Part shown: one piece after another, positions 13,309-23,529 of the stretch
How positions within the stretch are numbered: the first letter of the stretch is position 1
Layout: every line of letters starts with the position of its first letter
DNA from: Liquidambar formosana
Taxonomy: Eukaryota; Streptophyta; Magnoliopsida; Saxifragales; Altingiaceae
Reading direction: 5' to 3'
DNA length: 64,000 nucleotides
Assembly: GCA_039720395.1 (NCBI GenBank)
Contig: CM077827.1
Span: forward strand, 19,829,602-19,893,601
Position numbers and translations under genes: made by a program
Notes under the pieces: model-generated
The model's input: only the letters and a program-made list of their open reading frames with translations
What the model was told of the DNA's origin: nothing
Databases searched by the model: none

Positions 13309-13555
13309 TTAGAAATTATGTGATTTTCTTTAAAACTTCAGAACTTTTGACCACATATGTGTGTACATGCGCACTGCCCACCTTAATCGAACTGGCCAGT
13401 CGTGTTGTGATGTGACATGTGAGTGTTGTGACTTGGCGCACGTGTGGCTTTATAGGCTGATTTTATGAGTTTTATTTCATTGACCGTTGGGTCATAATTT
13501 CTATAATTGATGGCTGTCCGTTAGTAGCTATTGGACTTTTATTTCATGTTATTAA

Positions 13556-14457
13556 CTAGTTTATAACTCGTGCATTGCACGGGTGAGGTTTGTAAAAATA
13601 AATATTGTGAACGAATGCATGGACTTGAGGATGGTTTGTGCATCATGGGGATTAGTTTGGGCCTAACGGTTTGAGATACCCCTCGTTTGGTAAAAGTGTA
13701 TTTACACAATTTTTAAAGCATTTTTATAGAGTTTCTAAGCAATTTGATATGTTAATACATATTCTGGTGTGTCGCGTTTTCTTTTTTAATCATCATCACC
13801 TTTATTTGTCTCCCTTTCTGATTATAAATATTTATAATTTTATACGTTTAATTTTTGGGAAAGGAGATGAATAGACATAAAGAAAACGAAGAAATATGAT
13901 ATAGTCTACTAAGTTTGGGTTGAACATTGTACAATATAGGTTTTTCCGATTTTCCCACATAAAAACAAAAGGATATGCAGTATATACCAAGCATCAACCT
14001 ACTTATACCACGTGAAAAAGAGCAGTGAAAACCAAAAAAAAAGAAAGTTAGACAATTTACCTTTTGGTGATCACTTCTCAACTTAATACCAAACATGAAA
14101 CATTAGTAGTATATAGTCAATTTGTAGCACATTGGCAGAGAATGTTCTTTCTTTGGCATTAAGTTGGAAATTGATCACTAAAAAGTAATTTCTCCAAAAG
14201 TCATATCTTTTTGGGAAAATTACTTTTTAGTGACTTCTTTCCCAACTTAATACGAAAAAAAGAAAACTGATAGTTATTTTGACATGTAAGTATACAATTA
14301 ATTTGTAGCAAGTTGATAGATATTATCCTTTTTTTGTGGTATTAGATTGAAAAAGTGGCCTACTAAAAGGTTATTTTACCTTTTTTCCTAATTGTTCACA
14401 AACTGACACATGGCATCAAAGGGAGGCATTTCCTCCGTTATAGATATATTATATAGA
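13556..14457 (-). mobile_element. Non-autonomous Helitron, 902 bp
   Basis: Read on the minus strand, the element starts TCTATATAATATATC (14457 downward), preceded by A. It ends with the hairpin CCGTGC-AAT-GCACGG, seven AT-rich bases and CTAG, followed by T (13556). A 5' TC, a 3' hairpin with CTRR, and insertion between A and T with no target duplication are the defining marks of Helitrons. No Rep/helicase frame is present, so it depended on a relative. Joining the flanks restores a continuous LTR text. It carries two MITE-like palindromes. Confidence 0.7.
14052..14380. repeat. Two adjacent copies of a small MITE inside the Helitron
   Basis: Copy 1 (14052-14191) and copy 2 (14215-14380) both have ends of the form AATTTACTTTTTAGTGATCACTT and its complement, with the shared interior motif CAATTTGTAGCA. 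The same core (TGATCACTTTTTAACTTAATACC) is present in the hAT-like MITE in both LTRs of the 42-50 kb gypsy unit. Confidence 0.6.
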
Positions 14458-14538
14458 TTAGGCTGTTATAAGGAATTATTAAAACATTTATTTTGGGCCT
14501 TTATTAGCCCAAACTAATTTATGCCATATATTATTATA

Positions 14539-14757
14539 AGGGTTTTCTTAACGTGTGCCCTAAGGGCACATGTTAAGCTACAATTAATAATCTAATCATT
14601 GCATTGGAAATAATAAAAGTGCATTGTAAATGGTGAAAGTTGCTTGAAAAAATTTGAAAATGCTTGGAAAATTATGAAAACACATTTTTCCATGCAATGA
14701 TTGGGTTATTAATTGCAACTTAACATGTGTCTTTGAGGCACACATTAAGAAAACCCT
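14539..14757. mobile_element. MITE, 219 bp, with ~75-bp terminal inverted repeats
   Basis: The left arm begins AGGGTTTTCTTAACGTGTG and the right arm is its near-perfect inverted complement (CACACATTAAGAAAACCCT). The arms continue to pair for about 75 bases, leaving a short A-rich loop. The 7-bp TATTATA occurs on both sides (14532-14538 and 14758-14764) as a likely target duplication. The superfamily is not certain. Confidence 0.7.
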
Positions 14758-15359
14758 TATTATAAATAGTGGTCTTGTCTATATGGACAACAGATACATT
14801 CACATTATCTTCTCTATCTCTTTTTCACTACATTTCTCTAAGAGTTTTATCTAGTTATTTTATATATTGTGTTTCCGGGTAACTGATCGTAAACGGGTTG
14901 ACCATACTCTTCGTATAGACATACCATAGAAGAGGGAGCTGAAAGCTTTGGGGTTGTAACTAAGAGGTCTTATCGTCCGTTAGCCCTTGTACGTAGGGAA
15001 GTGATAGTTCCTTTAAAACAATGTGGTCTCACGTGCCTTCCCACATGCCAACTTTTCTTACTCTCTTTATTTAATCTGAAATTTTAATTATTATTATTAA
15101 ATTTATCCGTGTTCAATTTCATTATATTTTTTTTATTTTTAATTTGTGAGGTAACTTATATGTATGTTCAATTTTTTTTCAATTATTTTGAGTTTAGTTT
15201 TATGAAATCCACAAATTTCCCCAATATAAATAAGCTTCAATAAGATCACAAAGTAGGTAGTATATTCCTTTAGAACTTCAAGTCTCAAATTGGGAATTTG
15301 CCTCTTTTTTTTTTTTTTTTTTTTTGGGTCAATAGATAGAAATAGATTGATGAAAAAAC

Positions 15360-15960
15360 TCAGTACACGATAGAGGAACAGTCCTCCACTAAGAATGGCT
15401 CTAGCCAACTAGGAAGAGTCTCTAGCCATACTTCTGGACTCTCTGCCCAAAGAGCAAACTTAGCAATAGCATCCACAGCTCGATTACAATTTCTTGGAAT
15501 TGAAACAAACTTAACTACATTCACTTCCCTAGCCAGATGGAAAATATCATTACACAAAACCTCCAGATCTGCTACCATAGCACCCCTTTTCTGTAAGCAT
15601 TTGATCACTGCCTGTGCGTCTCCTTCCACCTCCAAGCTCTTGAACCCAGATTCCAACGCCAAATTTAGACCTTCCCTCAGTGCATGGGCTTCCACGGCTT
15701 AAGCAGATAACGCGGCCTCTATCTTTTTTGCAAAGCCTACTAAAAAATTCCCTTTCTCATCTCTAATTGTAACCCCAATGCCCCCAACTTTATCATTTCC
15801 CTCCAAGCCCCATCAGCATTCATTTTTAAATTGGTAAAAATAGGAGCTTGCCAACAGATAGGTTGTTGGGACGGAGGAAGTCTAATAAATGCATCATTGT
15901 TACCTTCCATATTATCATCTTGCATAACATCTGTGTATTCAATTACATCTGCCAAAGCCT
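15360..15960 (-). pseudogene. RNase H domain of LINE A ORF2
   Basis: Two overlapping frame pieces give the plant LINE RNase H (RVT_3) fold. The first (15955 downward) has LKMNADGAW with the first catalytic Asp. The second (15695-15360) has MEAHALREGLNLAL with the catalytic Glu, VEGDAQAVIKCL with the second Asp, and AVDAIAKFAL near the end. A TAA near 15700 breaks the frame just before MEAHAL. The domain would remove the RNA template during reverse transcription. Confidence 0.8.
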
Positions 15961-16080
15961 TCCTTGAAACATCTCTTAGTGCCCATTCAATCTTATTAAA
16001 AACTCTATCATTGCGAGCCTTCCAAATCCGCCAAACTCATCTCTTTCATTAGATTCCTTCCACTTTGTGCAAAGATTTTC

Positions 16081-16300
16081 CTACCATTGCATGAATGAGG
16101 AGCCGCCCACCAATCTACTATCTATTTGAAGATTACTGCTAAACCAAACAACTTTGGCAAAATGACATGCTATGAAGAGGTGAACCAAAGAATCAGAATC
16201 TTCCTTACAAAAGCAACATTTATCCTCAATGGATGGGTTTCTCCTTTTTAGCAGGTTACCCACTGGTAAAGCTTGATTAAAGCCTCTCCACATGAAGTGT
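16081..16300 (-). pseudogene. zf-RVT domain of LINE A ORF2
   Basis: The frame shows MWRGFNQALPVGNLLKRR, then CCFCKEDSDSLVHLFIAC, the Cys/His pattern of the zinc-binding region found between RT and RNase H in plant LINEs. The frame is separated from its neighbours by stops. Confidence 0.8.
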
Positions 16301-16399
16301 TTTATCTTCTCAAGTATACGAAGGTTCCATAAATTTCACCAACTCTTTGTTAGAGAAGATCTATTACTGGGTTCCCCATCTTTCTTGGCTCGCAACAAA

Positions 16400-18460
16400 T
16401 TATTCCGTTTAAGCATCAATGCCACTTCATATCCTGATTAAACTGAGTATTTCCCATCCCTAGAGAAATGCCAAATTAATCTGTCGTTCAACCACCTCCA
16501 TGAAATTAGCATACTCAGAATTGATATTGTTTCCTCTTCTTGGAATAACTGGGGAACTCTGGTCACATTCCAACATTTCCTGTCACCATCTAGTAAATCC
16601 ACCACTTTCAGATCCATTAGACCCCTTGTCGGAGGTGAAATGACTTTGTATGTTATAGGCTTCGGAAGCCAGGGGTCATGCCATACTCTCACTGAATGAC
16701 CATTCCCAATTCGCCATCTGAGCCTTGCTTGAAGGATTTTTCGTCCTTCTATGATACTTTGCCATCCCCATCTGTTCCCAACCTTGGCTTCTAGAAAAGT
16801 CGATCTGTCAAAATAGTGGCCTTTCAAAATTTGTGACAAAAGGGATCAAAGTTGCGTCACTAATTTCCAGCATTGCTTTGCAAGCATTGCGAGATTAAAC
16901 ACTTTCAGCTCTCGAAACCCCAATCCACTCATTGATTTCTTCTCTACCATCTTACCCCATCGGATGTAGTGAGTTCGTTTTTCATCTTGCTTCTGACCCC
17001 ACCAAAAATTAGCCATTTTAGAATTCAACTCCTTACACAATCCTACCGGCAACTTGAAACAGGACATAGCATAATTTGGGACTACCATGGCTACTGACTT
17101 TAACATTACCTCCTTCCCTGCTTGTGAAAGGAGTTTTTCCTTCCACCTTTTTAAGCGCCATTCTACTTTGTCTTGAATATATGCAAACAACGGCCTTTTC
17201 GCTTGTCTAAAAATAGCAGGCAACCCAAGATATTTGTCCTACCCCACCTATATTTTGAATTCTCAGCCTTCGTGACAATATCCTCCGAAATCTATACAGT
17301 GTATTCTTACTAAAAAACACTGAGGATTTTTGAAGGTTTATTTGCTGGCCTGATGCCTCCCCGTACACCTGTAGAGTCTCCTTTATTCTATAGCAATCCT
17401 CAAGACTAGCTCTACAAAAAATCATGGAATCATCCGCAAAAACAAGTGACTAATTGGTGAACTAGTTTCGCCCAGCTCGCACACCCACAAGTTACCTGAC
17501 TTCTCTGCATCATTCAAGAGTGCTGTGAACCCCTTTGCACAGATAAGGAAAATATACGGTGATAATGGATCCTCCTGTCGAAGTCCCCGTGATGGCACCA
17601 CAAAGCCTTTAATTTTGCCATTAATAAGAAAGGAATAGGAAACAGTAGATATACACTCCATAATCCATCTGATCCATATGTCTGCAAATCCCATCTTCTT
17701 CATCATAGTTTCAAGAAACGGCCATTCCATATGGTCATATGCCTTACTCATATCTAGTTTAATGGCCATACTAAACTACTTCCCTTTAGACCTATGCTTT
17801 AGCGTGTGCATCAACTCATATGCAATCAAGGTATTATCAGAAATGTGCCTTGCTAGAATAAAGGCACTCTGGGAATTACTAATAACATGTGGCAGGACCA
17901 ATCTCAACCTAGTTGCTAGTGCTTTAGAAATAATCTTATAAGTAACATTACATAAGCTAATAGGTCGAAGTGGATTCATATTGATTGGACATTTAACTTT
18001 AGGAATAAGAGCCACATTTGTAAAATTAATTGCCCTCAATAATTTCCCATTATTAAAGAAGCTTTGAACTGCCTATATAATATCTGGACCAACAATGTGC
18101 CAATAAGAACGAAAGAATGCTACTGACATACTGTCTTGGCCTGGACTTTTTGTAGGTGCAATCTAGAATGCTGCCTCTTTTATATCTTTTTCTGAGAATT
18201 GCTTGGTTAACATTTCATTCATATCTGGTTGGACCCTTCTCTCCACAATATCAATGATAAGATCAAACCCTTCTAGCTTATTGGAAGTAAATAGATCTGA
18301 AAAATAATCTACAACAATACCCTGCACTTCCTCCTCTTTATCCTTCCATTCTCCATGCTTATTTTCAAGACCTGCAATTCTATTTCTAAGGCGTTCGCTG
18401 GATTGCTTTAGCACGGAAGTAGGCTGTGTTTTTATCTCCTAGGCGCAGCCATTGACTTCT
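16400..18460 (-). pseudogene. Reverse transcriptase region of LINE A ORF2
   Basis: Consecutive frame pieces give all the RT blocks: ALIPKVKCP and RPISLCNVTYKIISKALA (17776-18039), KLDMSKAYDHMEW and GLRQEDPLSPYIF (17422-17769), the active box FADD just below 17450, then the thumb/connection (RLKRWKEKLLSQAGKEVML, FWWGQ) at 16846-17223 and NGHSVRVWHDPWLP at 16438-16839. At least four stops or frameshifts lie between the pieces, so no full enzyme can be made. Domain order and motifs identify the L1-type RT. Confidence 0.9.
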
Positions 18461-18479
18461 TGCCTTGATCTGCTAATAC

Positions 18480-19493
18480 GTTTCTTCCTCCCTCTACTTC
18501 GTACTATGCTCCTTCTCCAATTGTTTACATTTGCCTTTATCGAAGGGATAAGAGTTGTGTACTTTACTCAACTCTTCTTTAATGTCCCGAATGTGTTGAT
18601 CGGAATTTGTATGATTTTCCCTTCTCCATTGCACTAATTCCTCCTGCATTCTTTGATCTTTTGATAAACGCGAAACCATCAGGAACCATTGCATTCCGTA
18701 TTCTATGCTCTCTTGACCTCCTCTTCACATTGACTAATATTTGCCCAACGTGGATCAAACTTAAATTGTCTTTTGCCTTGCCATAGATCAACATTTGTAT
18801 TCAAAAGTAGAGGACAATGGTTAGATCCCATAAGCATAAGATGATAGATACTAGCATTCGGGAATTGGATTCTCCATTGGCAATTAGCAAGGCCACGATC
18901 CAATCTTTCTCTCACATTTGCATTTCCTTGTCGCATATTGTTCCATGAAAAAATGGGTGGCCCATGTACCCTAAATCCACTAATCCTGCACCATTGATAA
19001 AATTCTGAAATGTTCGAAATGTATATTCCTCGCGATATGATCCTCCACTTTTTTCTGTGTTTAATACAATGTCATTGAAATCTCCAATCAACAACCAACC
19101 TACATTATGGTCATTTGTCCTCCCTATTAGTTCCTACCACATTGCTGCTCTAACCTGGTCATCCGTGCTAGCGTAGAGACATACCAGATTCCATTTCGTC
19201 CTTGACCTCACATCAACAATTTCCAACGCCAAACTGTTCCTGTCCGAACTGATCACTTTTAGCTCTTCAGTGTTTCTCCACATCACACATAACCCTCTCG
19301 ACAACCCATTCGGTTCAACTAGATCCATTTGATCAAATTTCTGTTGCTTCTGAACCCATTCCATCTTCCTACCCTTATTCTTTGTTTCCATGAGAAATAC
19401 AATCTCTGGGGAATGGAGTTTACACCACTCCTTTAAAACTTGAATTGTCAGGGGATTCCCCACACCCTGACAATTCCAGTTGATTAGCTTCAT
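18480..19493 (-). pseudogene. Endonuclease (APE-type) region of LINE A ORF2
   Basis: ORF2 begins at the ATG at 19493 with MKLINWNCQGVGNPLT and FLMETKN, the N-terminal metal-binding residues of the exonuclease/endonuclease/phosphatase fold. It continues with LIGDFNDIV (19094 downward) and ERLDRGLANCQW. The usual SDHCP motif reads SNHCP, so a catalytic Asp is changed. Stops near 19133 and shifts near 18920 and 18700 break the frame. The enzyme would nick target DNA. Confidence 0.85.
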
Positions 19494-20364
19494 TGACCAT
19501 CATGGGGCCGATTTAGGCCGGCTTCCTCCACCTCACCGTATAGCACCTCAACTTCTATGGTTTTACTATTTTTTTAACCCAACGTTGTGTGTCCAACTTC
19601 CCCATTGCCATCGTCTGTTTCTGCGCCTCTCTTTTCACCCACCATTTGTGCTCATACACTCTCACAACGTGGATACCTTCTTATTACTTGCTCTTTTTTT
19701 TGACGGGCTTCCATCTTGATATTAGGCCTCCTGGGTTGATATTTTTGGGTGGGTTTATTACTTACCGTCCTTGAATTAAGCCCACAAATGACATCGCCAA
19801 TTTGGAGCAGGTTAGGATCACCTGTAATTGGAGAGCCATGGAGTGGAACTACTTCGCCTCTATCCGCTTATATGGGCGTGTCCTTCGTTATGCTTCCTTT
19901 TAATACCCAATCAGATCCCAACTGAAAATTCATCAACAATGGTTCTTCATACGGCATGGTTTCCTTGTTCATAACCCCCAAACATTCAGGCTCATCAATC
20001 TCTATATTGCGTGTAATCTTTGCCTTACCTAGGTATGCCGTGATTTCCCCTTGATTCTTTTCTTTTTGCTTAATCGCGGATTTGCCGACACAACTAGAAG
20101 ATTCTCCTGCAATGATTTGAGCCAACATTATCGTTCCCTGCGCCATACACTCCTCACTACCGCTTTGATCATTGATCCGGATCCCCAAATCCGCTGCGTG
20201 AATCTTGCTCTACTTGCGCTGATTAACACTTACCAGAAATGGATATGTTCTTCCTCGGTGATCCTCTGCAGTTCCCAGCGAAAAGGCTCCACTATTGCCC
20301 TGTTGTGAGCCCTGTATCTCGTTAATTCCACCCCACCTCTCTCTACCCCCTCTACTTGCAGCAC

Positions 20365-20848
20365 TTACGTTTTTAGGTTGACTAGGCGCGGCTTTAAGCC
20401 AAGCTCCATATTGCTTGATGGCACGTGACCCACTTTAGCATCTTTAAACCTCTGATAACACCCTTTCTCCTCATGGCCCAACATACCACAGTAATGACAA
20501 AATATTAGTAATTTTTCGTATTGAAAACTCACCCAAACCCTTTCGCCATTTTTTATTGCTATCTTACCTCCTCGTCTTAGGGGTTTGGTGATGGGTATAC
20601 TAACTCGTATTCGCAAAAATTTTCCTTGTTCTTCGTTTTCTGTTCTCCCATCGACTTCAATAAATTCTTCAATACCTCTCCCTAATTCTTCCCCCACCTC
20701 CCTCCCCCTATAATCAAAGAGGAGACCCCAAACTTGAATCCAAAAAGCTGCATGTGTGAACTCCACATTTTTAGTATGCATACCCTCTTCCCAATATTTA
20801 AGAAGGAGCAAGTTATTGTCAAAATTCCAAGGGAACCCTTTCCCACTC
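20365..20848 (-). pseudogene. LINE A ORF1: DUF4283 plus CCHC knuckle
   Basis: The frame shows FPWNFDNNLLLLKYWEEG and FWIQVWGLLFDYRG, typical of the DUF4283 RNA-binding region, then WVSFQYEKLLIFCHYCGMLGHEEKGC with a CCHC zinc knuckle. The 161 codons are only the middle of a plant ORF1: the part before the PW motif is missing and the ATG at 20848 lies at the junction with Ogre-like sequence, so it is probably not the original start. After a stop at 20365 the reading continues patchily towards ORF2. Confidence 0.8.
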
Positions 20849-20975
20849 ATAACAGAGCCTCCTTACCTAGTTCAAGAATAGAGTATAAAAGAAAGTTAAA
20901 AAATTAAGGCGACCATTGTGAAACATATGCAATGGGTGCCTAACACCTTTCCCACTCATAACAGAGCCTCCTTAC
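20837..20975 (+). repeat. 30-bp exact direct duplication at the LINE A 5' junction
   Basis: CCTTTCCCACTCATAACAGA and the ten following bases occur identically at 20837-20866 and 20946-20975, 109 bp apart. The second copy continues naturally from the Ogre-like text; the first forms the 5' edge of LINE A. Confidence 0.8.
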
Positions 20976-21130
20976 TTGGTTCTATTAGACATAGACCTTA
21001 TTAGGAGTCATTTTTAAATTCATAGACCTTTTAAAACCTAAGAGACTGACTTTCTATGTCTATAATCCAATGGTAGATGGCGACTCCTAGCGTTCCTCAC
21101 TTAAATTGTGCTTACACGGCTGCGTGACGG
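20930..21130 (+). repeat. Ogre/Tat-like LTR end fragment
   Basis: GGGTGCCTAACACCTTTCCC at 20936 is followed, about 135 bp later, by GATGGCGACTCC at 21075. It is the same motif pair as at 12580-12795. No coding sequence is attached. Confidence 0.35.
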
Positions 21131-21218
21131 AAGGCATCCCAAATTTTTGTACTTCCCAAAAAACGTTGCTCAAAAATCATTTTCAACTACCATCCAATAG
21201 CAAATTCACCACATGCAG

Positions 21219-21894
21219 CTAGGGGTGTTAATGGTTTGGTTTGGTTCGGTTTTAGGGGAGATTTCAAACCAAACCATTATACTTCGGTTTTGTTCCTCCC
21301 AAACCAAAACCAAACCATATTATAAAAAAACCAAACCAAACCATTATATTTCGGTTTGGTTCGGTTCGGTTCGGTTTTAACCTATCAAGTAACAACAAAT
21401 AATTGAAAATGAAAAAAATGATGTGCCAAACTCCAAATAAAAACATTTTTAATAAAAGCATTACATTAGCAACTAAAAAAAACAAACATTGTATTAAAAT
21501 AGAAACATATTGACATATATTAATATGTTAATATCACACACAACTTTAATACACACAACATTAATAGCTAGTTTAATACATGCCAATCTAAAAAAGGGAA
21601 AACAATAAGAAACTTAAAATCAACAAAAACAAGCCCATTACCTATTTTACCCTTATTAGATTTGGGAATTTACAAACTTTAAGTTTATCTATATATATAT
21701 ATATATATATTATATTTTTCGGTTTTTTTGGTTTTTCGGTTTGGTTCGGTTCTTTAAAACTGAAAACCAAAACCAAACCAATTAAGTTCGGTTTTCTAAA
21801 ATTAAAACCATAACCGAACCTAATGACAAAAAAACCAAACCAAACTGTCCGGTTCGGTTTGGTTCTCAGTTTAACCAAAACCATTAACACCCCT
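21219..21894. mobile_element. hAT-type MITE, 676 bp
   Basis: The ends are CTAGGGGTGTTAATGGTTTG and, inverted, CATTAACACCCCT; the following 40-60 bases of each end are rich in GGTTTGGTTCGG and its complement, so the whole element folds back on itself. The 8-bp ACATGCAG flanks it exactly on both sides (21211-21218 and 21895-21902), the duplication length typical of hAT elements. Frames inside are by-products of the repeat. A related element starts at 63371. Confidence 0.85.
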
Positions 21895-21902
21895 ACATGC
21901 AG

Positions 21903-23350
21903 CCAGTCATTGGCACTAGGGCGTACGAACGCGCCCGAAACGTTGTCCCAGTTGCGACAGTAACTGCATGGGAGGGGGACCTAGTGAGCCGAGATCCTCA
22001 GATCGGAAATGGGGATAGCGACAAAGGGCAATCTAAGAAATTTGCCAAAACCCTAATTAGCGTTACCTCTCTTAGGCCGGCCACTATTTAAATGGGGTTT
22101 CACATGCATGTTAGCCCTTAAATTTAAAGAGGATTTTGTCAGGGCCAATCCCCTACGAGGACACTAGCCCTTAGCTTCATGATTGAAAACATATGCAGAT
22201 GCAGAAATTTGAGGGTGACGGAAAAAAAGGAAATGGAACCAATGGAAGTCTGAACCAAAAAGTAGTCACACTTTAAAGAAATCTAGTGATGGCATGGAGG
22301 TTTCCTCCCCTATGACAGATTCAATGCGATACGGGAGACAGAATAAATTTTGATACTGCATCCTGTTGCAAGGACTGGGTTCAACTCCTTGCAAAGCTCG
22401 CAACATCTCAATGTCCACAACCATGCAAATGGGATGGCTCACAATGGCCTGATGAGCTCTCAATATAGGCTTCGGTGGTGAGCTACAGCCCAACTCCCTA
22501 CTTGAATCATTGAAGGAATGGTAGCGCTAATTGCTAAATTTGTAAACTCTCTTAGGGACATTGCAACCATTTTTTCTTTAGAGGGTTAATGTGAAAAAAG
22601 GCCAAATATTTGGAAATTTCTTATAATTTACCCTACAAATTATCCTAAGACTAAACATAAAATCATAAACTTAATGTCACACCATGTCCACTTTTTTCTT
22701 CCTTTGCTGGGCCACGTCACACCCTGTTAATTTCTGAAGTACCAAACCGTGATATTAAATGATAAACTTAATGTCATAGAATATTGAAAATGTATCAGTA
22801 TTTTCCAAAGCATGACGGACTAGAGTTGGGACCATTCCTATCTTCAAATTTTCAAGTCCTGTATACAGAAAGAATTTGGTAGCTACAAAAACATGGATTT
22901 TTAGCAATTCAATCACAGAATTACAAGTTTTTTAAAATTTTGTTTCCACTCCGAAATTTCCAAATATTGAACAAGCCCAAATGTAAGATGAACCAGACGA
23001 GATACTGGAAACTAGAAAAGTCACCAATAGAACTAACAGACTAGATTTTGTCAAACCTAAGGCTAACATCACTCAAACCCAGAACAACTGTAACAAAAGC
23101 TACCCTATTTAAGCCCAGCCAGACGAAATAAATACAAGGGGTCTTCAATGTCAACTCAAAAGAGTTACTCACCAAGAGAGACCAAGCCATAGGCACCTTG
23201 GTGTACAGATTATAGAAATGGATCTCTTCAACATGAACCTGATGCCTTTAATCCTCTAAGAACCAAAGAAGCGTTCCATGCAAAGGTGCCACAACGCATA
23301 GTGCTCTGTATTTCTTGTGGTAAAATGTTTAGTTCCTCCAATCAGAACAA
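21903..23350. other. 3' flank and 3' UTR region of VPS26
   Basis: No second gene is evident. The part nearest 23350 must include the VPS26 3' UTR (minus strand), but I could not fix a polyadenylation site. A 75-codon frame at 22266-22493 (minus) has no recognisable domain and I do not call it. Confidence 0.4.
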
Positions 23351-23529
23351 TTAAGAAGTTTCAAGAAGGCGGTACACTGTGATTTCTTGCTGCTTGAAAT
23401 ACCGTCGATCCTCTTCATCCACTAAAACTAAATTTAGATAATACTTCACACTGAACTTGTTGTTGATGTTGCGATAAGTTGGCGTCAGCTCATACGGACT
23501 CAGGAATAGTCTGATCGGAATTGATTCTC
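23351..23529 (-). CDS. VPS26: VPS26 exon J (last coding exon)
   Basis: Acceptor CTACAG precedes 23529. It completes Gly243 and encodes [20 protein letters not shown] to the end, finishing [15 protein letters not shown] and TAA. Length is 179 bases. The LLETS ending replaces the commoner LKE-type tail; the rest is very conserved. Confidence 0.96.

Larger units (their letters stand above)
13309..15060 (+). mobile_element. Probable Ty1/copia LTR, split by a Helitron and a MITE
   Basis: The stretch starts TGTTAGAAATTATGTG directly after a purine-rich run. It has a TATA box (TATAAATAG at 14761) followed by a pyrimidine-rich leader, as in copia LTRs. Removing the Helitron (13556-14457) and the MITE (14539-14757 with its duplication) leaves about 620 bp. 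The right edge is not resolved; CCCACA near 15046 is one candidate. No internal coding region was found on either side. Confidence 0.4.
15306..20848 (-). mobile_element. LINE A: nearly complete L1-type element with RNase H
   Basis: A poly(T) run at 15307-15325 is the poly(A) tail of a minus-strand insertion. Upstream on that strand lie, in the order of a plant L1-type LINE, an RNA-binding ORF1 (20848 to 20365), then ORF2 with endonuclease, RT, zf-RVT and RNase H. ORF2 is broken by several stops and shifts but keeps all domains. The 5' end near 20848 abuts Ogre-like sequence, and ORF1 appears to lack its N-terminal part, so the element is slightly 5' truncated. I found no clear target duplication. 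Confidence 0.85.

Noticed and set aside
20837..20975. 30-bp direct repeat as LINE A target duplication
   Set aside because: Both copies lie on the 5' side of the LINE; none is next to the poly(A) end at 15306.
21264..21890. Frames with repeated KPNRTEPNR and FGFFIIWFGFG words
   Set aside because: They are translations of GGTTCGGTTTGG repeats in the hAT MITE; duplication and inverted ends explain the region.
22266..22493. 75-codon minus-strand frame downstream of VPS26
   Set aside because: No recognisable motif, no link to VPS26 splice structure, and length expected by chance in this composition.
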